From: JBMNTP01 sp050945795
GTDB taxonomy: Bacteria; Bacillota; Clostridia; Christensenellales; MGBC116941
Direction of reading: 5' to 3'
Assembly (NCBI GenBank): GCA_050945795.1
Contig: JBMNTP010000007.1
Span: 1 to 64,000 of the forward strand
DNA: 64,000 nt
The notes under the pieces were generated by a model, which ran no database searches, was not told the origin of the DNA, and saw only the letters and a program-made list of their open reading frames with translations. Shown piece after piece: positions 1-7,281 of this stretch. The number at the start of each line of letters is the position of its first letter. Position 1 is the stretch's first letter. The translations under genes and the position numbers were made by a program.

Positions 1-405
1 AGTATCGCGCTCTATAATAGGGTTCATTATCCTTATAGCCGCGCCTTTTCTATTCACCCTGCCCGCCGCCAAAAAGGGAACCCCGGGCAGCCGCTTTGAA
101 AGATACGGCCTATTAAACCATACGCATGACGCCATAGTGATGCCGTCCGTCACCTTAAGCTCGGTTATAGAAAGGTTTTTCCTTATTCGCCTTAATACCG
201 GCGTACCGACGGGTATAACCTCGCATATAATTTCATCCCCGCCGTTAGCCGACGCGAGACAGTCTCTTTTTGAATAATCCCTGTAATCCCTTGGGAAAAA
301 GCCGAGAAGGTCGGCTATGGATTTTATTTCAAGGCTGTTAAACTCCAAAGCCCTTTTTTCGCCTATTCCCTTAAGCTCTGTAAGTTGGTTTTCCTTGAGC
401 GGCAT
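1..405 (-). CDS. recG: ATP-dependent DNA helicase RecG, N-terminal part (cut by window edge)
   Basis: The 135 codons visible begin at an ATG preceded by AAGGAG. RecG unwinds branched DNA and rescues stalled replication forks. What is seen is the start of the wedge domain: an early helix-hairpin-helix-like stretch (LKGIGEKRA, about residues 10-18), then the family hallmark FPRDYRDYS near residue 37 and the beginning of the OB-fold. The helicase motor lies outside the window. It sits downstream of asp23-fakA in the same direction, an order also found in Bacillus. Family assignment rests on the N-terminal motif alone. Confidence 0.88.
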   Translation of the reverse strand, partial: MPLKENQLTELKGIGEKRALEFNSLEIKSIADLLGFFPRDYRDYSKRDCLASANGGDEIICEVIPVGTPVLRRIRKNLSITELKVTDGITMASCVWFNRPYLSKRLPGVPFLAAGRVNRKGAAIRIMNPIIERDT

Positions 406-422
406 TTTTTCTCCTTACTCAA

Positions 423-448
423 ACAAAGCCGCCAAAAGGCGGCTTTGT
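423..448 (-). terminator. Intercistronic hairpin between fakA and recG
   Basis: A perfect 11-bp inverted repeat (ACAAAGCCGCC and its complement) with a 4-base loop lies between the fakA stop and the recG ribosome binding site. Only three T follow on the minus strand, so it may attenuate rather than end transcription. Confidence 0.5.
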
Positions 449-461
449 AAATATGTCAATC

Positions 462-2093
462 TTATTCTATTGAAATTATGTAATCATATAATGGCTGTCC
501 GCCGTATTGCACTGTAACGTCGCAGTCCTCGCATTCCTCCGCTATCCTCGACGCCAGCTCTTCGGCATCCTTTTCGTTTACGTCTTCGCCATAGAACAGC
601 GTTACCAGCGCTTCTTCAATCTCTTTAACCGCGTCCTTCATCACTTCAACCGTGACATCAGCACTGTTCTTGCCTGACAGCGTTATTTCGCCGTCATACA
701 TGGCAATTATATCGCCGGCCTTTATATCATGGCCGTTTATGGCTGAATCTCTTACCGCCGTTGTAACCTGTACGGTATGCACAAGGTCGATAGCTCCGTT
801 CATTCGCTCGCCGTTATCATCAACGCTTATCTCAGGATTGTACGCCATAGCAGCGGCTATACCCTGCGGTATCGACTTGGTGTCGATGACAACAACATGC
901 TTATCGGAAATCTCCGCCGCCTGTTTTGCCGATAATATTATGTTTTTATTATTCGGCAGCACTATAACGTTATCCGACGGCGCCCTGTCGATAGCACGGG
1001 CAATATCCTCTGTACTAGGGTTCATGCTTTGGCCGCCCTCTATTATATCATCGACCATAAGCTCTTTAAAAACGGTGTTTATGCCGTCGCCAACAGACAC
1101 CGTAACAAGCGCCACCGGTTTTTTCTCAAGCTCTCGCGCCTTTTTAAGCTCTCGGTTTTGCTCGCGCATGTTTTCAATTTTAAGGCCGGTCAATTCTCCA
1201 AGCTCCAGCGCGTATTGTAGCGCCACGCCCGGCGTATCTGTATGAACATGTACTTTTATAATTCCGCTGTCGTCACCGGCCACAACTATTGAATCGCCTA
1301 TTTCCTCAAGCTTGTCCCTCAGGCCTGATAGCAGCCCGTCGACATCCTGGCTTACCAGTCTTATAACAAGGAACTCTGTGCAGTAGGTATATGTAATGTT
1401 TTCAAGATCGTTTTCAAATAGAGGAGCCTCGCTAGCGTGCGCTCCCATCTCAAATCTCTCGCCAACTTCAACCTCTTCGCCGCGCAGCGCCTTTAAGAAC
1501 CCTTCGTATATTACCAACAGCCCCATTCCTCCGGCGTCTACAACGCCTGCCTGCTTTAAAACCGGCAGCATATCCGGCGTTTTTGCCAGTATATCGCGGC
1601 CGCTTTCAAGTATAACCTCAAAAAGCTTATCAAAATCTTTCGTCTGCTCGGCGCTTTCGCTGGCCGCATCGGCGGTGTATCGCGATACGGTTAGCATAGT
1701 GCCTTCCTTAGGCTTCATAACCGCCTTGTACGCCGCCTCTACCCCGCCTTGCAAAGCAGCGGCGAAAAGTTTAACGTCGACTTGAGCATTATTCCCTATA
1801 ATTTTAGCGAAGCCCCTAAAAAGCTGCGACAGTATAACTCCGCTGTTGCCCCTTGCGCCTTTAAGAGCACCCATTGAAATAGCCGAAGAAACGCTTCCCA
1901 TATCAGAAACATCGGCAAGCGTAAGCTCTTTGACGACCGACTGCATCGTGAGTGACATATTCGTGCCGGTATCGCCATCCGGCACCGGGAAAACATTTAA
2001 ACTGTCTATTTGCGCCTTGTTTTGCTCTATAAGGTCGGAGGCCGTAAATACCATAGACCTAAGCAAGGCACCGTCCAATATTGTTTGCTGCAA
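462..2093 (-). CDS. fakA: DAK-type kinase FakA/YloV, fatty acid kinase catalytic subunit
   Basis: 543 residues, the normal size for FakA/YloV. FakA phosphorylates fatty acids held by a FakB (DegV-family) carrier, feeding exogenous fatty acids into membrane lipid synthesis. The N-terminal DhaL-like nucleotide domain shows PVPDGDTGTNM (36-46) and GARGNSG (79-85), which bind ATP and magnesium, and DAGGMGLL near 187. A C-terminal DAK-phosphatase-like domain fills the second half. The start codon is TTG, fixed by AGGAGG eight bases upstream. It follows asp23 by about 25 bases, the usual asp23-fakA pairing. No DegV partner is encoded in this window. The substrate is inferred from the family. Confidence 0.9.
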   Translation of the reverse strand: MQQTILDGALLRSMVFTASDLIEQNKAQIDSLNVFPVPDGDTGTNMSLTMQSVVKELTLADVSDMGSVSSAISMGALKGARGNSGVILSQLFRGFAKIIGNNAQVDVKLFAAALQGGVEAAYKAVMKPKEGTMLTVSRYTADAASESAEQTKDFDKLFEVILESGRDILAKTPDMLPVLKQAGVVDAGGMGLLVIYEGFLKALRGEEVEVGERFEMGAHASEAPLFENDLENITYTYCTEFLVIRLVSQDVDGLLSGLRDKLEEIGDSIVVAGDDSGIIKVHVHTDTPGVALQYALELGELTGLKIENMREQNRELKKARELEKKPVALVTVSVGDGINTVFKELMVDDIIEGGQSMNPSTEDIARAIDRAPSDNVIVLPNNKNIILSAKQAAEISDKHVVVIDTKSIPQGIAAAMAYNPEISVDDNGERMNGAIDLVHTVQVTTAVRDSAINGHDIKAGDIIAMYDGEITLSGKNSADVTVEVMKDAVKEIEEALVTLFYGEDVNEKDAEELASRIAEECEDCDVTVQYGGQPLYDYIISIE

Positions 2094-2118
2094 TCCTTTA
2101 ACCTCCTGTTTACTTCCG

Positions 2119-2469
2119 TCAGACCTTTATGCCCTGAACATTTACGTTCACACTGCTGACTTTAAGGCCGGTAAGGTTTTCAACAGAGTATTTAACGCCG
2201 TCTATCAGGTTTCCCGCAACCGCCGGAACCGACACCCCATAAGCAACCACTATGAACAGGTCTATGTCAAAACTGTCCTCTGAAACTCTCACTTTAACAC
2301 CTTTGCTTACGTTTTCTTTTTTCAGCAGTTCCGCAAAGCTACCGCCCGCGTTTTTGTTGGACATGCCTACAACGCCGAAATTCTCCTGCGCCACTATGCC
2401 GGCAATTTGCCTTAGAACTTCATCTACATATACTATCTTGCCAAGTTCTGATTTTACTTCCATTGGCAT
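2119..2469 (-). CDS. Asp23/Gls24 family envelope stress protein (YloU)
   Basis: 116 residues from the start chosen here. Asp23-family proteins form membrane-associated layers near the cell envelope and are usually co-transcribed with fakA. The sequence has the typical core: KIVYVDEVLRQIAGIVAQE near the N-terminus, then a glycine-rich turn and VNVQGIKV at the end. A longer reading starts at 2493, but AGGAGGT lies inside that extension, 7 bases before the ATG at 2469, so the shorter product MPMEVKSELG is preferred. It is divergent from rpmB and has its own sigma-A promoter. Confidence 0.88.
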   Translation of the reverse strand: MPMEVKSELGKIVYVDEVLRQIAGIVAQENFGVVGMSNKNAGGSFAELLKKENVSKGVKVRVSEDSFDIDLFIVVAYGVSVPAVAGNLIDGVKYSVENLTGLKVSSVNVNVQGIKV

Positions 2470-2533
2470 AACCGCTACCTCCTTAACAGCCATCTTTGGC
2501 GGTTTCTTTCTATACTTCGCCTAGAATAGCCTA

Positions 2534-2562
2534 ATTATAACTTATTTGATTTTATTTTGCAA
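2534..2562 (-). promoter_or_regulatory. Sigma-A promoter for asp23-fakA-recG
   Basis: On the minus strand TTGCAA (2557-2562) is followed after 17 bases by a perfect TATAAT (2534-2539). The start of asp23 is about 65 bases downstream. Confidence 0.8.
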
Positions 2563-2604
2563 TTTGACTATTTATCCATACTATTACGCTTACATAAAAT
2601 TATA

Positions 2605-2633
2605 TTGCAAATAAAGGCATGTAATGATAAAAT
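2605..2633 (+). promoter_or_regulatory. Sigma-A promoter for rpmB
   Basis: TTGCAA (2605-2610), 17 bases, TAAAAT (2628-2633), with a TG one base before the -10. The leader to the rpmB start is about 40 bases and carries AAGGAGGTGA. Confidence 0.8.
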
Positions 2634-2679
2634 ACTACTGTTTGACGGAAGCTACCATCCAATCAAGGAGGTGACATAG

Positions 2680-2871
2680 ATGGCCAGATTTTGTGAAGTA
2701 TGCAGTAAAGGTGTTATGTCCGGCAATCGCATAAGCCATTCACACAAAAAAACCCGCCGCAAGTGGGCCCCGAACGTACAGCGTGTGCGCGTGGCTGTAA
2801 AAGGCAACCCGAAGCCGATGTATGTTTGCACGCGCTGCCTAAGAAGCGGCAAAGTGGAAAGATATGCTTAA
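2680..2871 (+). CDS. rpmB: 50S ribosomal protein L28
   Basis: 63 residues, full length for bL28. It has the family start MARFCEVCSKG and two CxxC pairs (C5/C8 and another near residue 50), so this is the zinc-binding form of L28. A strong AAGGAGGTGA lies 6 bases before the ATG. It is transcribed alone from its own promoter, divergent from asp23 and convergent with the spoVM operon. The position between spoVM and the asp23 homologue matches Bacillus, although here rpmB points away from asp23. The zinc-binding form suggests no special zinc-starvation role. Confidence 0.96.
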   Translation: MARFCEVCSKGVMSGNRISHSHKKTRRKWAPNVQRVRVAVKGNPKPMYVCTRCLRSGKVERYA

Positions 2872-2887
2872 AATTGCATCCGAGCAA

Positions 2888-2915
2888 TAAAAAAGCGCCT
2901 TATCGGCGTTTTTTT
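2888..2915. terminator. Bidirectional terminator between rpmB and spoVM
   Basis: The stem GCGCC/GGCGT with a 5-base loop is flanked by A-runs on the left and T-runs on the right, so it can end both rpmB (plus) and the long minus-strand operon that finishes with spoVM. Confidence 0.8.
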
Positions 2916-2971
2916 ATTTGCGTTTCAAATGCTCTTGCCTTTAATTAAATTTTCTCTTCTTTTTATAATAC

Positions 2972-3037
2972 CTACCTGAAAAGCAGCTTTAGCAGGCCCC
3001 TGAGCAAGCGGGGAGCTTTAATGCAGCATATCCTCAA
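2972..3037 (-). CDS. spoVM: Stage V sporulation protein SpoVM (21 residues, TTG start)
   Basis: A 21-codon reading frame, MRICCIKAPRLLRGLLKLLF and a final R, starts at TTG with GGAGGTGA five bases upstream. SpoVM is an amphipathic peptide that marks the forespore membrane by its curvature and anchors SpoIVA coat assembly. It aligns without gaps to the Bacillus peptide: basic residue 2, Ile6, Lys7, Pro9, basic 10, Leu12 and Gly14 agree. Position is as telling as sequence, because Bacillus has rpe-thiN-spoVM-rpmB and this gene lies between thiN and rpmB. It is slightly shorter at the C-terminus than the 26-residue Bacillus form. An in-frame ATG lies just upstream but is itself part of the ribosome binding site. 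Confidence 0.85.
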   Translation of the reverse strand: MRICCIKAPRLLRGLLKLLFR

Positions 3038-3069
3038 AACGCTCACCTCCATGACGCTTTCCCCACCGC

Positions 3070-3231
3070 CTAGCATCCCGGCGACCTGAGGAAAAATATT
3101 CCCAGCGCTATAAAAAGCAGTCCAATGAGCATCAGCCATGCCCAAACGGGCATAAAACACAGTATCACCAGCGTTCCGCTCGCAATGGATATAATGCCTA
3201 TCAACTTAAATGTTTTGCCTCTTCTGTGCAT
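3070..3231 (-). CDS. Small two-helix membrane protein, unknown function
   Basis: 53 residues, below usual length cut-offs. It starts MHRRGKTFKL, has a first hydrophobic helix at about residues 10-27 and a second at about 31-48 separated by a short PVWAW turn, and ends RSPGC. This is a hairpin membrane protein with a basic N-terminus that probably stays in the cytoplasm. GAGG lies ten bases before the ATG. It sits 32 bases before spoVM in the same direction and is probably co-transcribed with it, which hints at a sporulation role. I do not recognise a named family. Coding is supported by the start context, clean membrane topology and lack of a competing frame. Confidence 0.65.
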   Translation of the reverse strand: MHRRGKTFKLIGIISIASGTLVILCFMPVWAWLMLIGLLFIALGIFFLRSPGC

Positions 3232-3271
3232 AACTGTCACGCCCTCACGCTATATATTATTCGGGCATACC

Positions 3272-3301
3272 CTGTTATGATACCTTGAAAAGGCAAATAC
3301 T
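3272..3301 (-). promoter_or_regulatory. Possible sigma-E-like promoter before the 53-residue protein and spoVM
   Basis: On the minus strand AGTATTT (3295-3301), 15 bases, CATAACAG (3272-3279) loosely resembles the mother-cell sigma-E pattern. The match is partial (CATA is right, the rest is weak). In Bacillus spoVM is a sigma-E gene, which is why this is listed. Confidence 0.3.
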
Positions 3302-3317
3302 TTATTCCTGCGCCCTG

Positions 3318-3944
3318 CTAGTCACGGCACATAAGAACAACCGACCATCCTTCGCTTATAATGCACGCCTTTTCTCCCACAAACACATTGCTTATGCCAA
3401 AAGCGGCGTCGAGCGGCATTTTATGCCGTTCCAAAGGATAATACAGCCCCTCTGTAGTGATGCGTGTTTCCTCGCCTAAAGGCACTATCGATATAAGCGC
3501 ACCTTTTTTAGCTTTAAAGCTTTTCTTGCCATTTAGCGCGTAAACAGTATTTTTGCTATCCTCTATCCGCGCGTCAACTCCCGCCTTAGAGAGCCTTACC
3601 AGTACCTGTACGTTGCCAAGAGTATGGTCTAGCCTGCCGCCTATCGCGCCAAGCAGCACAACCTCATCCGCCCCCTCCTTAGCAACCATATCGCATGCGA
3701 TCTGCGCGTCTGTTTCGTTTTTCTCGGTGTTAAGCTTTACCATGCGGCAGCCCTCAGCCTCAAAAGCCGCTAAAACATCGGGATCGGCGCTGTCAAAATC
3801 GCCTACTATGACATCCGGCATTATGCCGTATCTGCGCGCATATTCCGCCGCGCCATCCGCCGCGTATATAATATCGGCGTCAAGATGTCGAGATAGCAAA
3901 TCCCTCTCCGGCTCCGCGCCATTTAAAAGAACTAAAGCCTTCAT
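3318..3944 (-). CDS. thiN: Thiamine diphosphokinase
   Basis: 208 residues, typical for ThiN. It transfers pyrophosphate from ATP to thiamine to make the TPP cofactor. Seen: the N-terminal AADGAAEYA segment (28-36), VGDFDS (47-52), NETDAQIA (76-83) which belongs to the active-site loop, and the GGRLDHTLGN signature (101-110); a C-terminal beta domain for thiamine binding follows. GAGGGGAG precedes the ATG, which overlaps the end of rpe by four bases. It is part of the conserved rsgA-rpe-thiN block. Confidence 0.93.
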   Translation of the reverse strand: MKALVLLNGAEPERDLLSRHLDADIIYAADGAAEYARRYGIMPDVIVGDFDSADPDVLAAFEAEGCRMVKLNTEKNETDAQIACDMVAKEGADEVVLLGAIGGRLDHTLGNVQVLVRLSKAGVDARIEDSKNTVYALNGKKSFKAKKGALISIVPLGEETRITTEGLYYPLERHKMPLDAAFGISNVFVGEKACIISEGWSVVLMCRD

Positions 3945-4591
3945 TTTTCTCCCCTCAGTCTTTTAACCATGTCCGCCTTGTCGTCAGCGCCAAAAAATGC
4001 GCTGCCCGCAACTAGCACATCGGCGCCGGCGGCTATAATAGCTTTGGCGTTTCCGGCATGTATGCCGCCGTCCACCTCCAGCTCTATGGCTTTTCCGAGC
4101 GCGTCTATTTTACGGCGCATTATCCTTAGCCGCTCATACGATTCCTCTATGAATTTCTGACCGCCAAATCCTGGATGAACGCTCATTATGAGCACAAGAT
4201 CGGCGTATTCAAGAACGCCGTCAAGTACCGAAGTATCCGTTTCAGGGTTTATAGATACCCCTGCCTTCACACCGGCAGCAGATATCGCCTTAAGCACCGA
4301 CTTTACATCCTTTGTAGCTTCGGCGTGTATCGTAAGTATATCCGCGCCAGCTTTTATATAATCGTCTATGTACCTTTCCGGCTCAACTATCATAAGATGT
4401 GCGTCAAACGGCAGTGAAGTATGCTTTTTAAGCGCCGAAAGGAAGCCGGAACCAAATGTTATATTCGGCACATATACTCCATCCATAACATCAAAATGCA
4501 CACAATCGGCACCGGCGCGCTCTACCACCCCTACCTCGTCGCCAAGGCGGGCAAAATCCGCCGAAAGTATAGACGGCGCGACTTTAATCAT
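3941..4591 (-). CDS. rpe: Ribulose-phosphate 3-epimerase
   Basis: 216 residues, the usual length. It interconverts ribulose-5-phosphate and xylulose-5-phosphate in the pentose phosphate pathway. The TIM-barrel signatures are present: SILSADFARLG near the N-terminus, HFDVMDGVYVPNI with catalytic Asp and metal His, HLMI, MSVHPGFGGQKF and EVDGGI. A longer frame reaches 4621, but GAGGAGGA lies seven bases before the ATG at 4591 and the protein family begins there. It overlaps the rsgA end by eight bases, so translation is probably coupled. Confidence 0.95.
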   Translation of the reverse strand: MIKVAPSILSADFARLGDEVGVVERAGADCVHFDVMDGVYVPNITFGSGFLSALKKHTSLPFDAHLMIVEPERYIDDYIKAGADILTIHAEATKDVKSVLKAISAAGVKAGVSINPETDTSVLDGVLEYADLVLIMSVHPGFGGQKFIEESYERLRIMRRKIDALGKAIELEVDGGIHAGNAKAIIAAGADVLVAGSAFFGADDKADMVKRLRGEK

Positions 4592-5426
4592 AAATCTTCC
4601 TCCTCGATTCCTTATGCTCATCTAGCAGTCTTAAATACCGCGAATATCTCTCTTTATGTATTAATCCCTGCTCCACCGCTTCTTTAACAGCGCAGCCCGG
4701 CTCCGTCCTATGCTCGCAGCCCGAGAATTGGCAGCCCTGCCTTTTATCGTCAATCTCTTTGTACCACCTGTCCGGCGGCGCATCGAAAAGGCTGCTGTCA
4801 AAAACGCTGAACCCCGGCGTATCCACCACAACGCCGCCGTTAAGCGGTATAAGCTCGCTGTGCCGCGTAGTATGCCTGCCGCGGCCTATCCTCTCGCTAA
4901 TTTCACCCGTTTCTAGCTCGCTCTCGGGCAGTATGGCGTTTATAAGAGATGTTTTTCCTACCCCCGATTGTCCCGCGAATATCGTACAGCCGTGCAGCCG
5001 CGCTTTAAGCTCTTCTATGCCCTGCCCCGTCATAGCCGAAGCCATTATTATATCGCATCCGGCATTTATGAACTGCTCGGCGAATCCGCCGTCCCCCAAA
5101 TCGGCTTTGTTCACGCATATAAAAGCATCTATGCCGGCAAACGTCGCCTGATACAATAGCTTGTCCGCCAAAAGCAGATCGGGCGCAGGCTTTGACGCCG
5201 ACAAAGTCAGCGCCATGCAGTCCACATTCGCTATGGGCGGACGAATAAGGCTGTTTTTCCTGGGCAATATTTTGAGCATAGTTTCGCCGTCCGTCTCAAC
5301 CATATCGCCAATCATAGGCGTAATATCCTCTATGCGAAATTTCCCTCTCGCCTTAACGGTTATAATGCCGGCCTGGGTCATTACGCTGTAAAACCCGCCA
5401 ATACCCTTTATTATCCTCCCTGTCAT
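4584..5426 (-). CDS. rsgA: Ribosome small-subunit-dependent GTPase RsgA
   Basis: 280 residues. RsgA is a circularly permuted GTPase that checks late 30S subunit maturation. In order: an OB-fold (about 1-65), NKAD (106-109, the displaced G4), GQSGVGKTS (152-160, G1), a GRGRHTT switch (181-187), DTPG (202-205, G3) and a C-terminal zinc site C232, C237, H239, C245. All key residues are present. It starts one base after the prkC stop. The prkC-rsgA-rpe-thiN order is as in Bacillus, where RsgA (CpgA) is a PrkC substrate; whether that holds here is inference. Confidence 0.95.
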   Translation of the reverse strand: MTGRIIKGIGGFYSVMTQAGIITVKARGKFRIEDITPMIGDMVETDGETMLKILPRKNSLIRPPIANVDCMALTLSASKPAPDLLLADKLLYQATFAGIDAFICVNKADLGDGGFAEQFINAGCDIIMASAMTGQGIEELKARLHGCTIFAGQSGVGKTSLINAILPESELETGEISERIGRGRHTTRHSELIPLNGGVVVDTPGFSVFDSSLFDAPPDRWYKEIDDKRQGCQFSGCEHRTEPGCAVKEAVEQGLIHKERYSRYLRLLDEHKESRRKIYD

Positions 5427-5427
5427 A

Positions 5428-7281
5428 CTATCCCCCTAAAAAGCGCAGCATCTCACTTTTAACAAGCTCGCCGTCAACATATATATTAACCTTGTTATAT
5501 CCTTCCGTAGCGCTCTTAGCCTCTATCTCAATTTCCCTAACGCCGCCGGGATACTCGCTTTCCATATCGAGATACTCCAGCCCGTCGCTTTCGCTAACCG
5601 TCACCCGCACGCGCCCTCCCGATTCGGGCAGCGTTATTATAGCCGTAGCGGAAGCGGAGTAGGATTTATTCTGCCTTTTAGGTATCCATATCTGAACAGG
5701 CTTTGTGTCAAGCGTCATTTCGCCTTCTTCAGGCAGCGTTCTTATAACGCCTTCGCCAGTAGCGCCCTCTTCCTCAAATATTATGCCCGGCGTAAGACCC
5801 GCCGCCCTGATGCTTATAATAGCACTGTTAAGCGGCAGCCCCGCAACATCCGGCACCTGCTCCATAGAGCCTTCAATACTTACAACAAGGCTTACCTCCT
5901 GCCCGTCTAAAAGTATCTCGCCCGGCGCCGGCGACTGCTCAAGAACATAGCCATGCGCCCCGCTTGCTGTACGGTAAGTTACATTTACATGCACGCCTAT
6001 ATAATTAAGCTCCAGCCTCGCCCTTTCTTCTGTAAAATCTATAAGCCTTGGCATCGTCAAGCCGGGCAACCCATCGCTTACTACAATCATTATCTCACTG
6101 CCCCGCTCAAGCGGCTCAAGCGGCGCCGGCGTTTGCGCCATAATAAGCCCCGCCTCATACTCCTCGCTGGTATCATGCTCAATCAGCACATTAAAGCCCA
6201 TATTCCTTAGCATGGCCTCAGCGTAGGCAAGCTCAGAGCCTACCACTTCCGGCATATGAATCTCAGATGCCGCGTCACCGCTTCTGTCAAACGGAGACAC
6301 AGCGAGTATAAAAGCTACAGCTATAAGCGCTATTACCAGCGTCGCCGCGAGTATAACCACGATAGCCGTCTTGCCGCCGCCCTTTTTCTCCTCGTCCAAA
6401 GAAGGGAGCATAGCAGGCCCTGTATCTTGAAACGCATCGCTTACAATGCCGCCTTCCGGCCTTCTTAAAACAGTTTTAAGGTCATAAATCATATCCGACG
6501 CCTGCGCGTATCTGCTAGCCGGATTCTTTTTTATCGCCTTTAATATTACCTCGCACAATCCTGCCGGTATATCCTTACACAACTCATTAGGGCAGGTCGG
6601 CTCCTCATGTAAATGCTTTATAGCGACAGTAACAGCTTTATCGCCGCGATAAGGCGTTTCGCCGGTAACCATTTCATAAAGCACTATGCCTAGCGAGTAT
6701 ATGTCTGTCTTTTCATCTGTACGCTCGCCCCGCGCCTGCTCCGGCGCAAAATAATGCACCGAGCCTAATACCGCTCCGCCCGCCTGACGGCTTTTTGACT
6801 TTCTGCCACCGGCTATACCAAAATCGGTAAGCTTCGCTGTGCCGGAATTTGTAATAAGTATATTATGCGGCTTTATATCCCTGTGTATAATGCCTTTTTT
6901 ATGCGCGCACTCGAGTGCGCCGGCTATTTCTATGGCTATTTTAATTGCCCGCTCATACGGCAAGCGGCCCATATAGCTTATAAGCTCTTTAAGCGTATTG
7001 CCCTCGACGCACTCCATAACTATAAACCCGCGCCCGCTGTCCTGCTCATAACCATACACCTTAACGACATTAGGATGTGATACCGACATCGCCGCCTCCG
7101 CCTCGGCGTCAAAACGCTTAAGCGCGGCATCATCTTCTAAAAACTCATCTCGCAGCATTTTTATAGCCACCGTTTCGCCATCCAAAAGCCGCTCAGCCTT
7201 GTATATAAACGACATGCCGCCTTGCGCCAACAGCTCTAAAACTTTATATTTGCCGTTTAAAACCTGTCCTAACAAGCTCAT
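5428..7281 (-). CDS. prkC: PASTA-domain Ser/Thr protein kinase PrkC/Stk1
   Basis: 617 residues. A eukaryotic-like kinase domain (about 1-275) carries the glycine loop LAQGGMSF, Lys41, HRD (133-135) and DFG (153-155). A single membrane helix spans about 305-328. Outside the cell are three PASTA repeats (about 341-407, 408-472, 473-537) that sense peptidoglycan fragments, then an extra beta-rich tail of about 80 residues of unknown role. The family controls cell wall growth, and in Bacillus spore germination. It overlaps prpC by four bases (ATGA), the classic kinase-phosphatase pair. Confidence 0.96.
   Translation of the reverse strand: MSLLGQVLNGKYKVLELLAQGGMSFIYKAERLLDGETVAIKMLRDEFLEDDAALKRFDAEAEAAMSVSHPNVVKVYGYEQDSGRGFIVMECVEGNTLKELISYMGRLPYERAIKIAIEIAGALECAHKKGIIHRDIKPHNILITNSGTAKLTDFGIAGGRKSKSRQAGGAVLGSVHYFAPEQARGERTDEKTDIYSLGIVLYEMVTGETPYRGDKAVTVAIKHLHEEPTCPNELCKDIPAGLCEVILKAIKKNPASRYAQASDMIYDLKTVLRRPEGGIVSDAFQDTGPAMLPSLDEEKKGGGKTAIVVILAATLVIALIAVAFILAVSPFDRSGDAASEIHMPEVVGSELAYAEAMLRNMGFNVLIEHDTSEEYEAGLIMAQTPAPLEPLERGSEIMIVVSDGLPGLTMPRLIDFTEERARLELNYIGVHVNVTYRTASGAHGYVLEQSPAPGEILLDGQEVSLVVSIEGSMEQVPDVAGLPLNSAIISIRAAGLTPGIIFEEEGATGEGVIRTLPEEGEMTLDTKPVQIWIPKRQNKSYSASATAIITLPESGGRVRVTVSESDGLEYLDMESEYPGGVREIEIEAKSATEGYNKVNIYVDGELVKSEMLRFLGG

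Noticed and set aside
652..1245. A 197-codon frame on the plus strand opposite fakA.
   Set aside because: Antisense to a conserved gene, with a Ser/Pro/Ile-rich composition typical of reversed coding sequence and no start signal.
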